A stretch of DNA of 38,056 nucleotides from Chara braunii (GCA_003427395.1 BFEA01000099.1:3112819-3150874); one strand, 5' to 3'. Positions 18,866 through 29,451 are shown, counted from the first letter of the stretch. Numbers and translations: made by a program. The notes: generated from the sequence alone by a model not told the origin.

Positions 18866-19301
18866 GTGGTGTGGCGACGGGCCTCGCCACACCACTCTTG
18901 AAAACTCTTTTTCAAGAGTTGCTGCATCACCAAACAGCCTCTTGACACTTGGGGCAGTCAAGAGCTGTCAGACTCGGAGTGGCTCTTGAAACCCTTTCAA
19001 GAGCAGCTCTCCAAAGATTGGAAACCCTAGCCTGCAACGCATCATGCGTTTCCAAGCGTCCTTCGCCAAACCCTTGACGGACTTTCAATTTTCAAGAGTT
19101 GTCAGGCCGTTATCCTGACGCCATGCGAAAAAAACAAAGTTGTATGATTGTCGTTTTTCATCCACTGTCCAACACCAAAATTGCCCTTTCGAGAGTGCTG
19201 TGTGGCCGGGGGCCAAAAACTCTTGAAAACCCAACTCTTGAAAACGTCTGACAACTCTTGACATATTTCCCCGTTTCAAGAGTGGTGTGGCGAGGCCCTT
19301 A
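18866..19301. mobile_element. Foldback/MITE-like element with GTGGTGTGGCGAGGCC termini
   Basis: GGGCCTCGCCACACCACTCT at 18879-18898 reappears inverted at 19279-19298, and the match extends with one indel to TTGAAAAC/GTTTCAA. Within the left end a perfect 11-bp hairpin (18866-18876 / 18885-18895) forms. Between the ends, ACTCTTGAAA and its reverse complement recur at least eight times in both orientations. No coding capacity. A diverged end-like copy (TCTCGCCACACCAGTGTCGAAAC) lies at about 18472-18494. Confidence 0.6.
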
Positions 19302-19303
19302 GT

Positions 19304-19967
19304 CTGTTGTGAAAGTGCAAGAACCGTGGCACACATCAGCCACTGCGAGCTCCAATGTGGCAATAACAAAAGAAAAGACCAAAAAAAGAAAGAAAAAAGC
19401 AAGCGAAATAATAATGTTGTAATTAGTGTTCATATTAATAATAGTAATAAGGTTTTTCCAACTTCGTCCACGTCAGCAGCATCATGGCATCGCGTGCGTT
19501 TGGCAAGTTTGCGACCCCCACAGACGGACGATTCATGTGTGTTTTCTTATTTCCTATTTACTTCTCATTCTTTGCCTCTTTAGCGGGCTGGTGATGTAGG
19601 CCTCATCCTATTACGCGGTCCCCTTGCTCACCGATCAAGAGTCACTACTTTCAATGATGCTTTTATGGATGTACAAGACCTCAATGCCAGTCAAATTCAG
19701 TTGAAAATCAATTGTTGTGTCCATGCAATGCGCAAGGCTTTCAGTCGAAAAGCTCCCCCCGCCCCCTCCCCACAGAGAGAGCAGGCGCACTGCCGGGTGC
19801 AGACTCTGCCTAGCTCAGTTAGGGGTCACTATGGGGCGGTCACAAAAATAGTTGTAAATTGCACTTCGGGCATTCCCCCGAACATAAGGCACCCTGGAAA
19901 GCTTGCTTGTATACATTCGACATTTTCAGGCCGAATACCGGAAGTGCGATTTCAAACTGTTTTTGTG
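19304..19967. other. No gene; repeat into which element 2 inserted
   Basis: No supported gene. The 22-mer region ATGCAATGCGCAAGGCTTTC (19726-19745) is the exact reverse complement of 29467-29486 on the far side of element 2. 19893-19955 is a diverged direct copy of 29463-29520 (shared TCGACATTTTCAG-CCGAAT). The TAGCTCAGTTAG near 19811 resembles a tRNA A box, but no B box follows. Confidence 0.5.
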
Positions 19968-19971
19968 ATCG

Positions 19972-21281
19972 TGTTATGATCCTGACCAATGTCGAGATAC
20001 ACATCCATCAGATAGTACAATGCCGTCCAATTACAGAAAGAAATGAATGAACTTGAGAGGAGAGAGAGGATTAGATGAAGAAGAAGAAGTAAAAAGGACG
20101 AAGAAGTAAGAAAGAAGAAGTAAAAAAGAAGAAGAAGAAGATGATGGAGAAGAAGAAGTAAGAAAGAAGAAAAAGATGATGTACACCAGCACACACAAAT
20201 GACAAGGTTGTTCTTCTTCGCCCAACAATCTCCTCCTCCTTATCTCCCCCTTCTCTTATTCATACAAGAAATAATAATATAATGTTAAATGGCTGATCCA
20301 TAATCAATGCCCGAGTTCCTTCTCTACTGCAGGTATCACTTGAGGTCCACCATCGCCATGGCCGCCTCTCCCACTCGTCACTCTCATAGGCCGGGGTTAT
20401 GGCGGACTACTAGGCCTTGCCCAAATGCCCAAAGGACGACCCAAAGCAGCTAAGGCTGCTCTAGCTCAGGCCGCCATACCCGACCCTGCCTCGAAGCTTC
20501 TTGGTGTAGCTCTCCCCAGTTGGGGACTCCCTGCTGCAGCACCCACCAAGGTGATGAAGATGGCCGCCACCATAGCCAGGTAAGTACCCTTGGCGCTCCT
20601 CCCCCTTCCTGTCCTTCTTCCTCCTCCATGTCCTTCTCCTTCCCCAAGCAGCGCTGCTCTTGGATAGCGCTGCTCCAACCGGTGCTCCAACCGGTGTGTC
20701 GCCAAACTTAAACACCGAAAAAGAGGCCAGGCTCTTCGCCCGGCCGGGAGATATAGCGGCCTGCTCGCCTCTTCGCGCGGTGACTTCCAGGCCGCTCGGC
20801 CTTCCAAGCAACCAGTACCTCCTCCCTTTCGGAGGGAAACATCACTGGGCCTCTAAAAATGACACTTTGTCTTCTTCTGCTCGGCCTCCAGTACCCGCAC
20901 ATCTACCCCTTCAGGGTGCGGTACCGGCCTACCCGGTACTTGAGTGTTTTTCCTGTTGCCATCCCTCAATGTCACGGCCACAGGTAAGTACCGGCCTTGA
21001 GGGCCCAATGAATGAGCAAGTGCCCTTGCGGGCCACACACACATTCAAGCCAACCAGCACTCAGACAGGCACGACCACACATACACTCAAGCCAGTCAGC
21101 ACTCAGACAGGCACGGCCACACACACACTCAAGCCAACCAGCACTCAAACAGACTTGCAGTCCAGCAAGCGTGCACATATAGACTTAGTAGCAAGCGGGA
21201 AACTCAGTAGGGCATTCAGTCTATGGGCAAAACTCAGAAATCAGTTGTGTGTTTCAGTCCATGTTTGCACAGGTCATCACA
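19972..21281 (-). repeat. Element 2 3' LTR (left copy)
   Basis: 1310 bp, plus-strand ends TGTTATGATCC and GGTCATCACA, matching 28128-29451. About 7% mismatch over a 195-base stretch compared by eye, many of them C/T or G/A. Contains an expanded GAA-rich tract (about 20076-20178, longer than in the partner) and a 42-bp tandem repeat. The apparent 223-residue ORF inside is a chance frame through that repeat. Confidence 0.93.
21042..21154 (+). repeat. 42-bp tandem repeat (about 2.7 units) in the LTR
   Basis: Units start at 21042, 21084 and 21126 with period 42 and share CTCAAGCCA-CCAGCACTCA. The same array at the same period lies in the other LTR (29212-29324), so it predates insertion and belongs to the element. 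Confidence 0.9.
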
Positions 21282-21294
21282 CTACTCCCCCCTC
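21282..21294 (-). promoter_or_regulatory. Element 2 polypurine tract
   Basis: The minus strand reads GAGGGGGGAGTAG immediately before the 3' LTR TGTGATGACC. A purine tract at this exact position primes plus-strand DNA synthesis. Confidence 0.85.
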
Positions 21295-21322
21295 AAGAGC
21301 GAGGTCCCTTCGAGCGAGTAAC

Positions 21323-21895
21323 TCATTCTGAGTCCTCGACAAACGCATCGTAAGCAAGCAAGGCAAAGAGGTTCCTAGAGTACTCTGTTGCAGTGAGTCT
21401 TGCAGAGATCTTAGGTACAGCGTTAGTGGCGATTTGTCGCTTATAGGATTTGACAACGCGCGGTGCGCTGCGTAAAAGTTCCTGTTTGGAAATCCAGTAC
21501 ACATCGTCTAATGGGTGATACATGAAGTGAACTTGGTACTTTATGTTGCGTCCCTTCCCTACGTGCTGTTTGATTCTGTCTATCTCATGCCCGCCTTTGA
21601 TCGCACGAGGGATCATGATGTCGCGATAGTCGAACGTTTTAGCATTACGGTGAAGGTACAGTTTCGATGCATGGAACACGGGGTATGTGCGCAGATGGGC
21701 TGGCACATCAACTACGTACGAAGGGCCAAAGTGGTCTTCGCCAATCACATCCAAAACTTTCCACGGTTCGTAATGGAGTGGGAGAAGTTTGCGAGAGACC
21801 CCTTCTTCTTCTGAGAATTCAGACATCTTGACCCAGACATAGCTTCCTACATGAATGTCCGACGGCCATCGCCTCTTGTTCGCGTGATGGATCAT
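21323..21895 (-). pseudogene. Element 2 integrase C-terminus with chromodomain-like module
   Basis: Begins in the integrase C-terminal domain: HVGSYVWVKM, then KLLPLHYEPWKVLDVIGEDH and PVFHASKLYLH, the GPY/F-like region of chromoviral integrases. Residues about 102-142 (HEIDRIKQHVGKGR...YQVHFMYHP...YWISKQEL) match the layout of a chromodomain, in which a strand, a V-x-W/F strand and an aromatic-rich final helix follow in order. Cage aromatics are only partly kept. Such tails direct integration to modified chromatin. It is out of frame with the core because GCCAT is duplicated at the junction. Confidence 0.82.
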
Positions 21896-22797
21896 GGCAT
21901 GGCTGCAATGGCAACCTTGAGCAAGCGATCATACTTGGCCTTGAAGCCAGGCCTGCCGGGTGTTAAGGCAGCTGGCTGCTCAAGGAATAGGTAGGAGAGC
22001 GGATTACGGATCTGCCAACCGAGATGCAGCCTGTTAGGTGTCATGTCGGTGACAGAATGGATGGAGTTGTTGTACAACCTCCTAACGGAATACAACTCTT
22101 CATCCCATGTTTTCTGATCCGATATAATCAAAGCGCGGAGAAGTTGGAACACAGTCTGGTTGATTTCTTCAGCCAAACCGTTGGCTTCAGGGTGTCGGCC
22201 AAATGTCATACACAGCCTGATCCCCAGATGAGACGTGAAGTCCTTCCATTCAGTACTAATGAAGTGCGGGTCCTGATCGCTTACGAGAGTCTTCGGGATC
22301 CTGAACTGCAGAATGTACTTCTGTTGGAACTCATGAATCACTAATTCTATTGGGGTGTGCGGTGGCAAAGGGATCAGATTGAAAAACTTAGAGAATCGGT
22401 CAACAATCACCATGACTTGTGAGTAGCCGTTCTTACTTACCTTTCCCATGTCGGTGAAGTCGATGGAGACGGACTCCCCGGGACCATCGGGAATGGGAAG
22501 GGGTGTGAATAGGACCATGGGTTTTTGTCTGCATGGTTTGATTCGTTGACAGACTTGACACTCAACCACAAACATCTCAGCAGTCCCTTTCATGCCAGGC
22601 CAATCAAACTGTTGCAGCAGATTTGTGTACGTCTTTGCCATACCGAAGTATCCACTCCGGCCATGAGCCAAATCCAGAAAGTGCATGCGAAGGGGCTCAT
22701 GGTTGGGCACAGACAAACGGTCGTGGTTCCCGTAGAGACGGAAAACCAGTCCCCCATACTCGTGAAAATCAGGCTGACTGCTAGGGTCAGCCCGCAT
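21892..22797 (-). pseudogene. Element 2 integrase
   Basis: 301-codon open frame. The H2C2 module is incomplete: H45 is present, the position of the second His is Tyr (GYFG where GHLG is usual), and C80 and C83 are kept. The rve core has all three catalytic acids: D113 (SIDFTDM), D174 (TLVSDQDPHF) and E210 (HPEANGLAEEIN). The frame ends at a TGA (21892-21894) created by a 5-bp GCCAT duplication; the C-terminal domain continues in the next frame. Upstream, an in-frame TAG (22801-22803) separates it from RNase H. Confidence 0.9.
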
Positions 22798-22800
22798 CCG

Positions 22801-24173
22801 CTAAAGGATGGGACTAGGCTCCGGATCCTTGGCTGTGTGCGCTACGAGCTCCTCCTTGAGTTTCTTCCGGAGGTCGTAGGATTTCACAAGGCAAGTCATG
22901 TACTCAGGGCGGCGAGACAATGCGTCAGCGACTCGATTATAACAACCTTTTTGTGTCTTAACTCAAAGTCAAAGATGCCAATTTCATGGAACCAGCGAAT
23001 TAACGTAGGGGACAAGGTACTTTGCTTATTGATCCACTTCATAGTCTCATGATCTGAGAACATTTTGAAGTGGCATCCCAAAAGATAGTGTTTTCAATGA
23101 TCCAAAGTCATACACAAAGCATCGAGCTCGTGCGTGTAGGTGGAAGTGGCTACCTTTGCGCTGGACATGTGTTTGCTGTAAAATTCGAGTGGCCGCAAGC
23201 GATCGCCGTCATCTTGCTGCAACACTATGCCGATTCCATACTGACTTGCATCCGTAGTAACTACGAATGTCAGTTTAAGATCTGCAATGCGGAGTACCGG
23301 GTAACTTACCAAGACGTCTTTCAAAGCTTGAAAGGCGTTTGTGCACGCGGTGTCCCAAGAATAGGGAACATTCTTACTTGTCAGTCGAGACAATGGACGC
23401 GCAACAATGGAGAAGCGGGGCACAAACTTCCGATAGTATGACGCGAGACCAAGAAAAGAGCGCAGTTCGCGGACATTCACGGGCTGAGGCCAGATGCGTA
23501 TGACCTCCACCTTGGTGGCCTCAGGCTTTAGGCCTGCAGCAGACAATCGGTGCCCAAGATAAATGACACTATCCTTTCCAAACTCAGATTTCTCTAAGTT
23601 GACACGAAGTTGCGTCTTGTTGAGGATGGTCAGTACTTCCTCAAGGTGCTTGAGGTGTTCCTCTATGGACTTGCTGAAGATTAGTATGTCATCGAGGTAG
23701 ACCACCACGAACCGGCTAATCTGTTCGTGGAGGACCTTGTCCATGAGGTTTTGGAAGGTGGCTGGTGCGTTCGTGAGGCCGAAGGGCATTATGGTAAACT
23801 TGTAAGGCCCATCGCGTGTTCTGAACGCAGTTTTGTGCTTGTCCGCAGGATCGATTTCAATCTGGTGGTAACCAGACTTGAGATCGATCTTGGAAAAGAC
23901 CTTGCACCCATTTGCGGCATCAAGCAAGTCATCTATTTGGGGTAATGGATAAATGTTCTTTCTTGTGATGTGGTTTAGGCCACGATAGTCAATACACATA
24001 CGGAGCTTGCCTCCTTTCTTTGAAACAAACAAGACAGAAACACCAAATTCAGACTCGCTATGCTTGATCCACCCTTTGTTAATCATTTCGTCAATCCGTC
24101 GCCGGAGTTCCTTCAACTCGCCGGGTCCCATTCGGTACACGTAGCCCTTTGGAGGAACAACACCCTCGACCAA
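22801..24173 (-). pseudogene. Element 2 reverse transcriptase-RNase H
   Basis: RT frame 23094-24173 is intact: LFVSKKGGKLRMCIDYRGLN, D97 in FSKIDLKSGYHQ, MPFGLTNAPATFQNLM, YLDD at 159-162, YLGHRLSAAGLKPE and LRSFLGLASYYRKFVPRFS. RNase H follows (VTTDASQYGIG, D308; FYSKHMSSAK; THELDALC) and is stopped at a TGA (23094-23096) where a TGG Trp codon is expected. The same frame resumes (22896-23081) with FSDHETMKWI. A one-base loss in an A-run near 22935-22940 then shifts the frame, after which coding resumes to the TAG at 22801. The DNA-copying core could be intact, but the polyprotein is not. Confidence 0.92.
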
Positions 24174-24301
24174 CTCGATGGTGTGTCAGACCGATCACGT
24201 TGGGACTCCACGTAGTTCGGTCGAAACTTCTGGGAACCGATCGAGTAAGTTTTGGATGTTCAGTGGAACCGGTGGGGGTGGAGGATCAGCAAAGGGATCA
24301 C

Positions 24302-24892
24302 TTAAGTCAGGTCGCAGGTCGCGAATAGAGGCAACCGAGTCTGAAGTGGGATTATTTGGAGTAGTAGGAGGTAGAGAAGTAGAGGTGTTGTAGTATCACT
24401 AGATGAAGTAGTAGTGGTATTAACCACAAAAATAGATGGCACATGAGTAGGATGAACAAAGGCAACATACAACTGCTCTTCCTCCTCGTGCTTGCGCCAT
24501 TTATTGCAGAACTTCATAGCATTCAGAAAAGTCACGGGGGACTTGGTCTTCTCATCCAAGAGGACAGGAAGCTCGTTCCCTCGAGCATCTTTGACCATGA
24601 AAAGTGACTCCTTTCACTTGGTCCATTCGCATTGGGACTGCAGTCATCCCAAGCCAAGGACAACGTCGAAGGGACACTTGTCAAGGACATAGAAGTTCAG
24701 CGCGTGGGTGACAGTTTTGTTCTTGTCAAAGGTAGTGCGCACACCTTTGACTGCATGCGTAGAAGAGACAACTTCCTCGTTGCCAACTTGGGTTCGATAA
24801 AGGTTCTGCAATGTCACTTGCTTCATACCCAAACCCACTTTGCGTATCCCGTGAGGTGACATAAAGTTAGTCGTTGCGCCACAGTCAATCAA
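24302..24892 (-). pseudogene. Element 2 protease and PR-RT linker
   Basis: 24644-24892 encodes a retropepsin-like domain: the active-site motif MIDCGATTNFMS (Asp3; DCGA where DSGA or DTGA is usual) and CPFDVVLGLG at its end, the second conserved motif. In the same frame after stops, 24302-24598 is linker with an acidic patch (KHEEEEQLYVAF), then Thr/Ser-rich sequence. RT is in another frame. The Ser-to-Cys change next to the active Asp is unusual and may be a decay mutation. Confidence 0.75.
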
Positions 24893-24956
24893 GACACGGA
24901 GATAGTGGTGGTTTATGAGAAGTTTGAAGAAAATCAGCTTCGCTATCCCTTCAGAT

Positions 24957-25367
24957 TCAGTCTCCCTTGCTGTAGAGTGTGCTGAAGTCGACTCTACGCC
25001 CAGGTCTGGTTTCTCTGCAGCCTATAGCAATCCTGTACTTTATGGTTTGATTTCTGGCGATGCAGGCATACCCCTTTCTTGAGTCTTCCCCGCCAATCAT
25101 TTTTAGTGATCCAGAGATCGACCCATGGTTTAGTGGCCGCATGCTCCGGTTTTGTTGGGATCTTGACTCCCTTGGGAAGTTGGACATAATTCTTTGAAAT
25201 TCCCGCATTCGATTTGGTCCCCTTACATTGACAATCTTTTTAAAGGCAGTAAATTTTTCTTTTTCTTGATTTACATCTGACTCATGGGCTGACGAACAGG
25301 CTGTATCAGCGTTATTATTCTTGGACGTCACCAAGAGTGGGGTCATCTGCTTCAGCCTCCTCTTCAT
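24957..25367 (-). pseudogene. Element 2 gag C-terminal region, degenerate knuckle
   Basis: 136-codon frame. Basic, Arg/Asn/Gln-rich sequence (RESRSQQNRSMRPL) leads to KGYACIARNQTIKYRIAIGC, which sits where a CCHC knuckle is expected but lacks the second Cys and the His. Position between gag capsid and PR supports a decayed nucleocapsid region. Weakly supported on sequence alone. Confidence 0.5.
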
Positions 25368-25497
25368 CCTTCAGCAGGTCATGCACAACAAAACGACTGC
25401 TGCCTTTGAACCGCCTGCCGCCCATGGGTTTTTTGCTGCCTGCTATGGTGACGAGGTCTACCACCTCGAGACTGACTATGTCCTTCATTAGATTGAA

Positions 25498-25986
25498 CTA
25501 GTCAGTATACCCAATGAAGTCCCTGCCTAGGCGATTAGTAAAACTGGTGGGGACTGCGCTCTTTACCACATCCAAGCAAGATTGGTCAGTCAGTTCAAGA
25601 CTAGGTGTAACAAATATCTTGCTGAGATAGGTTTGCATACTTTTTATGGAGCCCGTCCACTTGCTGCGTTTGATTTTGTCAAGTTGGCTTCTTGCCCTTG
25701 CTGCAGCGTGTGGATTCTTATACTGGGCAATGAGGAGCTCCTCGAGGGAGGCAACCGGGGTGGCCTTAAGCCACCTTGTCAGTTCGATATTTGGAACCCC
25801 AACCCGCGTAGTTTGGACTTTGAGGAAGCCCCGTACAACCGGCTCGACATTCATTGTCATGATCACTGGCTGGGTCTCTGACTGAGTCCCCAACACCTCG
25901 AAGTATGCCCTCATGGGGCTGATCCAGGATTCAATTTCTTCTTTGTCGTCGTACTTAGACGATATTTGCACCGCCTTTCGGTCCAC
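25498..25986 (-). pseudogene. Element 2 gag capsid domain
   Basis: 162-codon frame with the pattern of a retrotransposon gag capsid: a short N-terminal strand (QISSKYDDKEEIESWISPM), an aromatic-rich helix (MRAYFEVLG), LTRWLKATPVASLEELLIAQY and, near the end, SCLDVVKSAVPTSFTNRL. The N-terminal coiled-coil part lies upstream in another frame. No start codon can be assigned here. Confidence 0.65.
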
Positions 25987-26561
25987 ATGGGGACCAACGT
26001 AGCTGGGACCAGCAACTGCTGGTTCCGATCTTAGGGCTGCAACAGTTGCAGAGTTTACTGATTACAGCAGCAACGGAATCTGCACCTGCCACAGGTCCAG
26101 GGAGGTTCGCCATCACACTCAAGGAGGCAACAAAAGTAGATACGGTAAGAGGGGCAAGATTAGTCTCAATCGCAACTCCGAAACCAGGGGGTAGAGGAAG
26201 AGGATTGGTTACTTGGGCCTGTCGTAGCGCAACAACCTCTACCATCAAGTCGCGGTACTTGTTGGTCATATCAGTCAGATCCTCCTGAAGTGTCTTCAAT
26301 TTTGAGAAGATGTCGGCGATCTGAGTGGTATGATCTTCAAGCCTCCTGACTTGGACGATAGCGGTGAATATGGACTGCAGCTGTTTCCTACACTGCTCTT
26401 TGGTCAGCGAGGAAACAGTTTTCAAGATGGTCTTCTGACTTTTCAGCAGTTGTTCCTTCCTCTCCTTTTCTGCTTCCTGTTCTCTTTCTATAACACTATC
26501 TAGGAGTGTTTGCAGATACGGTTTCTCCGTATCATTAGCTGCATTTAATAGGGTCCGCCAT
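25955..26561 (-). pseudogene. Element 2 gag N-terminal coiled coil
   Basis: The probable gag ATG is at 26561-26559. A frameshift follows within about 20 bases; after it a long charged stretch (VIEREQEAEKERKEQLLKSQ) runs into the open frame 25955-26425, whose first 70 residues have heptad-like hydrophobics (IFSKLKTLQEDLTDM...YRDLMVEVVALRQ), consistent with a coiled coil. The tail of the frame (from about residue 120) reads out of frame with the capsid. N-terminal coiled coils are common in gypsy Gag proteins. Confidence 0.6.
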
Positions 26562-28114
26562 TGTCCTGAGGATAGCTAGGCTATTTTCGGACCGTTAGTG
26601 TTGGGAGGTGGGTCAGAGAGATGCCATTCAGCCAAAGAATCAATTAGACTCTCAAGAGGTACACTCCCCTTTTCACTTGGGCGAACACTCCTTTTCCCAG
26701 TCCTTACCCACTTCAGACGGTCACTTTCCCTCTCTCCCTTTTCTCTCTCTCTCCTCTCCCTCTCTTCTTTCTAGCTGCGAGTCTCCACGGACATCGGAAA
26801 TGAACTCAAAGAAACAGACTGAAAAACTCAGAGAAGAGAAGGTAGAATTCCTAGCCAGAGCGACATTTCATTTAGACTCAGAGAGCAGCAAACCAAAAGA
26901 AAAACAATCAAATTCACACGAGAGGTCTGATCCAGCGACCCAGTTTGATCAGACTGCATACGAGGTCCTCTCGAGTCTAGTCTGACCAGCTCCGTGACCG
27001 TACAACAAACCAGACAACAAGTAGCTAAATGCAACAATGGAGAATTGAGTGGTGTACAGGGTGCGAGTCAAACCACAGATAGTGCAACCAAAAGACATGC
27101 GAAACGTCTCGGCTGAGTTCCCCACGGCAGTGGGTGTCCTAACCAAGAAGAAAGAACTCAGTAACACAGTCAGAAGACAATGGGCTAATGCCTAACCGAT
27201 TTGGGCCCAAAGGGCTCTTCTTGTTTGGGCTCGGTCCCACTGGGTTCAAGAGGCCCCACGTAGGTCGTGGCCAGGTCCCAACCGAGAGGAGTCCCTTATG
27301 AACTTAGTTCAGTTTCTACAGTACTGAAAAACAAAATTTCAACTTCCAGTAGAACCTACAGACTACAACCGTTAAGAGATGAAAGACAAAGCATTGTAGA
27401 AAGACTCGCCAATTAGATCAAGATACTTCATTTTCCATCCATCAGGTGAGTAGGTAAATCACATGCATTCAATCACACAATCAAGACCACAGAGGAGTAG
27501 GAAAGAAACCCAGAGTAACCCCGGCAGGACAAATCATACCATGCACACACACATAGGCATCCCGTAGGTGCACGACACTTACTTGAGTGGCCTTGAGCTT
27601 CGAGATGAATATAACTCACCCCCCTCTCATATGATCCTCCTAACCCCTCTAACGCTACCCCTACACTAGTGTCCTATCTCCTAAGAGGGTCTGACTCCAA
27701 CACCCAAGTGCAACGCCGGATCCCCCGTCGATGCTGAAGAACAAAGTAGCAACTTACAGTCCGTAGATGCTGAGTGGCCGCTGACCCTCAAGCTCGCCTA
27801 CTTGAGGGCAACCCTTAAGTTGCCAAGTGTCTCCCTTCAATAAGATTCCAGGTGTGAGTGCCTCTCACTGTCGCCTCTCTCAAATCGCCGCATGAAGTCT
27901 CCTCCAAATGTCTCGCTACCCTAATCTCACTCTCAAGCAACCTGGTTAGATTCAATGTCGACCCCACATGACCTAACCAGGTGGGGGCAACTTCCCTTAG
28001 CCACGCTGCCCCACTTCCCTTAACCAACCAACCCTAACCCTAAGTGTTGCCCTCAACCACTTACTAGGTTAGGGTTAGGGCAGCAAAGTCAACTCTCATC
28101 AGCGAGTAGAATCC
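26562..28114 (-). other. Element 2 untranslated leader
   Basis: About 1.55 kb between the PBS and the gag ATG, with no recognisable coding motif on either strand. Contains CT-rich runs (about 26727-26772 on the plus strand) and near its 5' end an inverted pair of telomere-like repeats (28033-28080). Apparent ORFs here are short and featureless. Confidence 0.6.
28033..28080. repeat. Inverted pair of telomere-like repeats
   Basis: CCCTAACCCTA at 28033-28043 pairs with TAGGGTTAGGG at 28070-28080, an 11-bp perfect stem with a 26-base loop, about 35 bases inside the PBS of element 2. The unit resembles TTAGGG telomere repeats rather than the plant TTTAGGG. Confidence 0.75.
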
Positions 28115-28126
28115 GCTCTGATGCCA
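28115..28126 (-). promoter_or_regulatory. Element 2 primer-binding site (tRNA-iMet type)
   Basis: The minus strand reads TGGCATCAGAGC, one base inside the 5' LTR. It differs from the usual plant initiator-tRNA-Met site TGGTATCAGAGC by one T-to-C change. Confidence 0.88.
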
Positions 28127-28127
28127 A

Positions 28128-29451
28128 TGTTATGATCCTGACCAATTTCGAGATACACATCCATAAAATAGTACAATGCCGTCCAATTACAGAAAGAAAT
28201 GAATGAACTTGAGAGGAGAGAGAGTATTAGAAGAAGAATAAGAAGTAAGAAAAAGGAAGAAGATGATGTACACCAACACAAATAAATGACGAGACTCTTC
28301 TTCTTTGCTCAACAATTTCCCTCCTCCTTATCTCCCCCTTCTCTTATTCATACAAAAACTAATAATACAATGTTGAATGGCTGATCCAGAATCAATGTCC
28401 AAGTTCCTTTTCTACTGCAGGTATCACTTGAGGTCCACCATCGCCATGGCCGCCTCTCCCACTCTTGACTCTCATAGGCCGGGCTATGGCGGACTACTAG
28501 GCCTTTCCCAGATGTCCAAAGGACAACTCAAAGCAGCTAAGGCTGCTCTTGCTCAGACCGCCATGCCCGACCCTGCCTCAAAGCTTCTTGGTGTAGCTCT
28601 CCCCAGTTGGGGACTCCCTGCTGCAGCGCCCACCAAGGTGATGAAGATGGCTGCCACCATAGCCAGGTAAGTAACCCTAGCGCTCCTCCCCCTTCCTGTC
28701 CTTCTTCCTCCTCCGTGTCCTTCTCCTTCCCCCAGCAGCGTTGCTCCTGGATAGCACTGCTCCAACCCGTGCTCCAACCAGTGTGTCGCCAAACTTGCAC
28801 ACCAAAAAAAAGAGGCCGGACTCTTTGGCCGACTGGGAGATATAGCGGCCTGCTCGCCTCTTCGGGCGGTGACTTCCAGGCCGCTTGGCCTTCCAAGCAA
28901 CCGGTACCTCCTCCCTTTCGGAGGGAAACATCATTGCAGACTCTGATATTGCCCGTACAGGCCCTAGACCCAGACTGGTTGGACTGGTATCCGCCGAGAC
29001 CTAACCTACAACTTCCGGGCCTCTAAAAATGCCACTTTTGTCTTCTTCTGCTCGGCCTCCAGTACCCGCACACCTACCCCTTCAGGGTGCGGTACCGGCC
29101 TACCTGCTACTTGAGTGTTTTTCCTGCCGCCATCCCTCAATGTCACGGCCACAGGTAAGGACCGGCCTTGAGGGCCCAATGAACGAGCAAGTGCCTTGTG
29201 GGTCACACACACATTCAAGCCGACCAGCACTCAGACAGGCACGGCCACACACACACTCAAGCCAGTCAGCACTCAGACAGGCATGGCCACACACACAGTC
29301 AAGCCAACCAGCACTCAGATAGACTTGCAGTCCAGCAAGCGTGCACACACAAACTTAGTAGCAAGCGGGAAACTCAGCAGGGCATTCAGTCTATAGGCAA
29401 AACTCATAAATCAGTTGTGTGTTTTAGTCCATGTTTGGACGGGTCATCACA
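28128..29451 (-). repeat. Element 2 5' LTR (right copy)
   Basis: 1324 bp matching 19972-21281. It carries roughly 75 extra bases after the shared CATCA(T/C)TG (about 28936-29012) and a shorter GAA-rich tract than the left copy. The 42-bp tandem array is retained (29212-29324). Expected to contain the promoter. Confidence 0.93.

Noticed and set aside
19811-19822. A box-like TAGCTCAGTTAG
   Set aside because: No B box follows at tRNA or SINE spacing.
21042-21154. CRISPR-like spaced repeat
   Set aside because: Units are contiguous 42-bp tandem copies with no unique spacers, inside an LTR.
20660-21331. 223-codon Thr/Gln-rich ORF
   Set aside because: Lies wholly in or next to the element 2 LTR and is driven by its 42-bp tandem repeat; it is not kept as a conserved frame.
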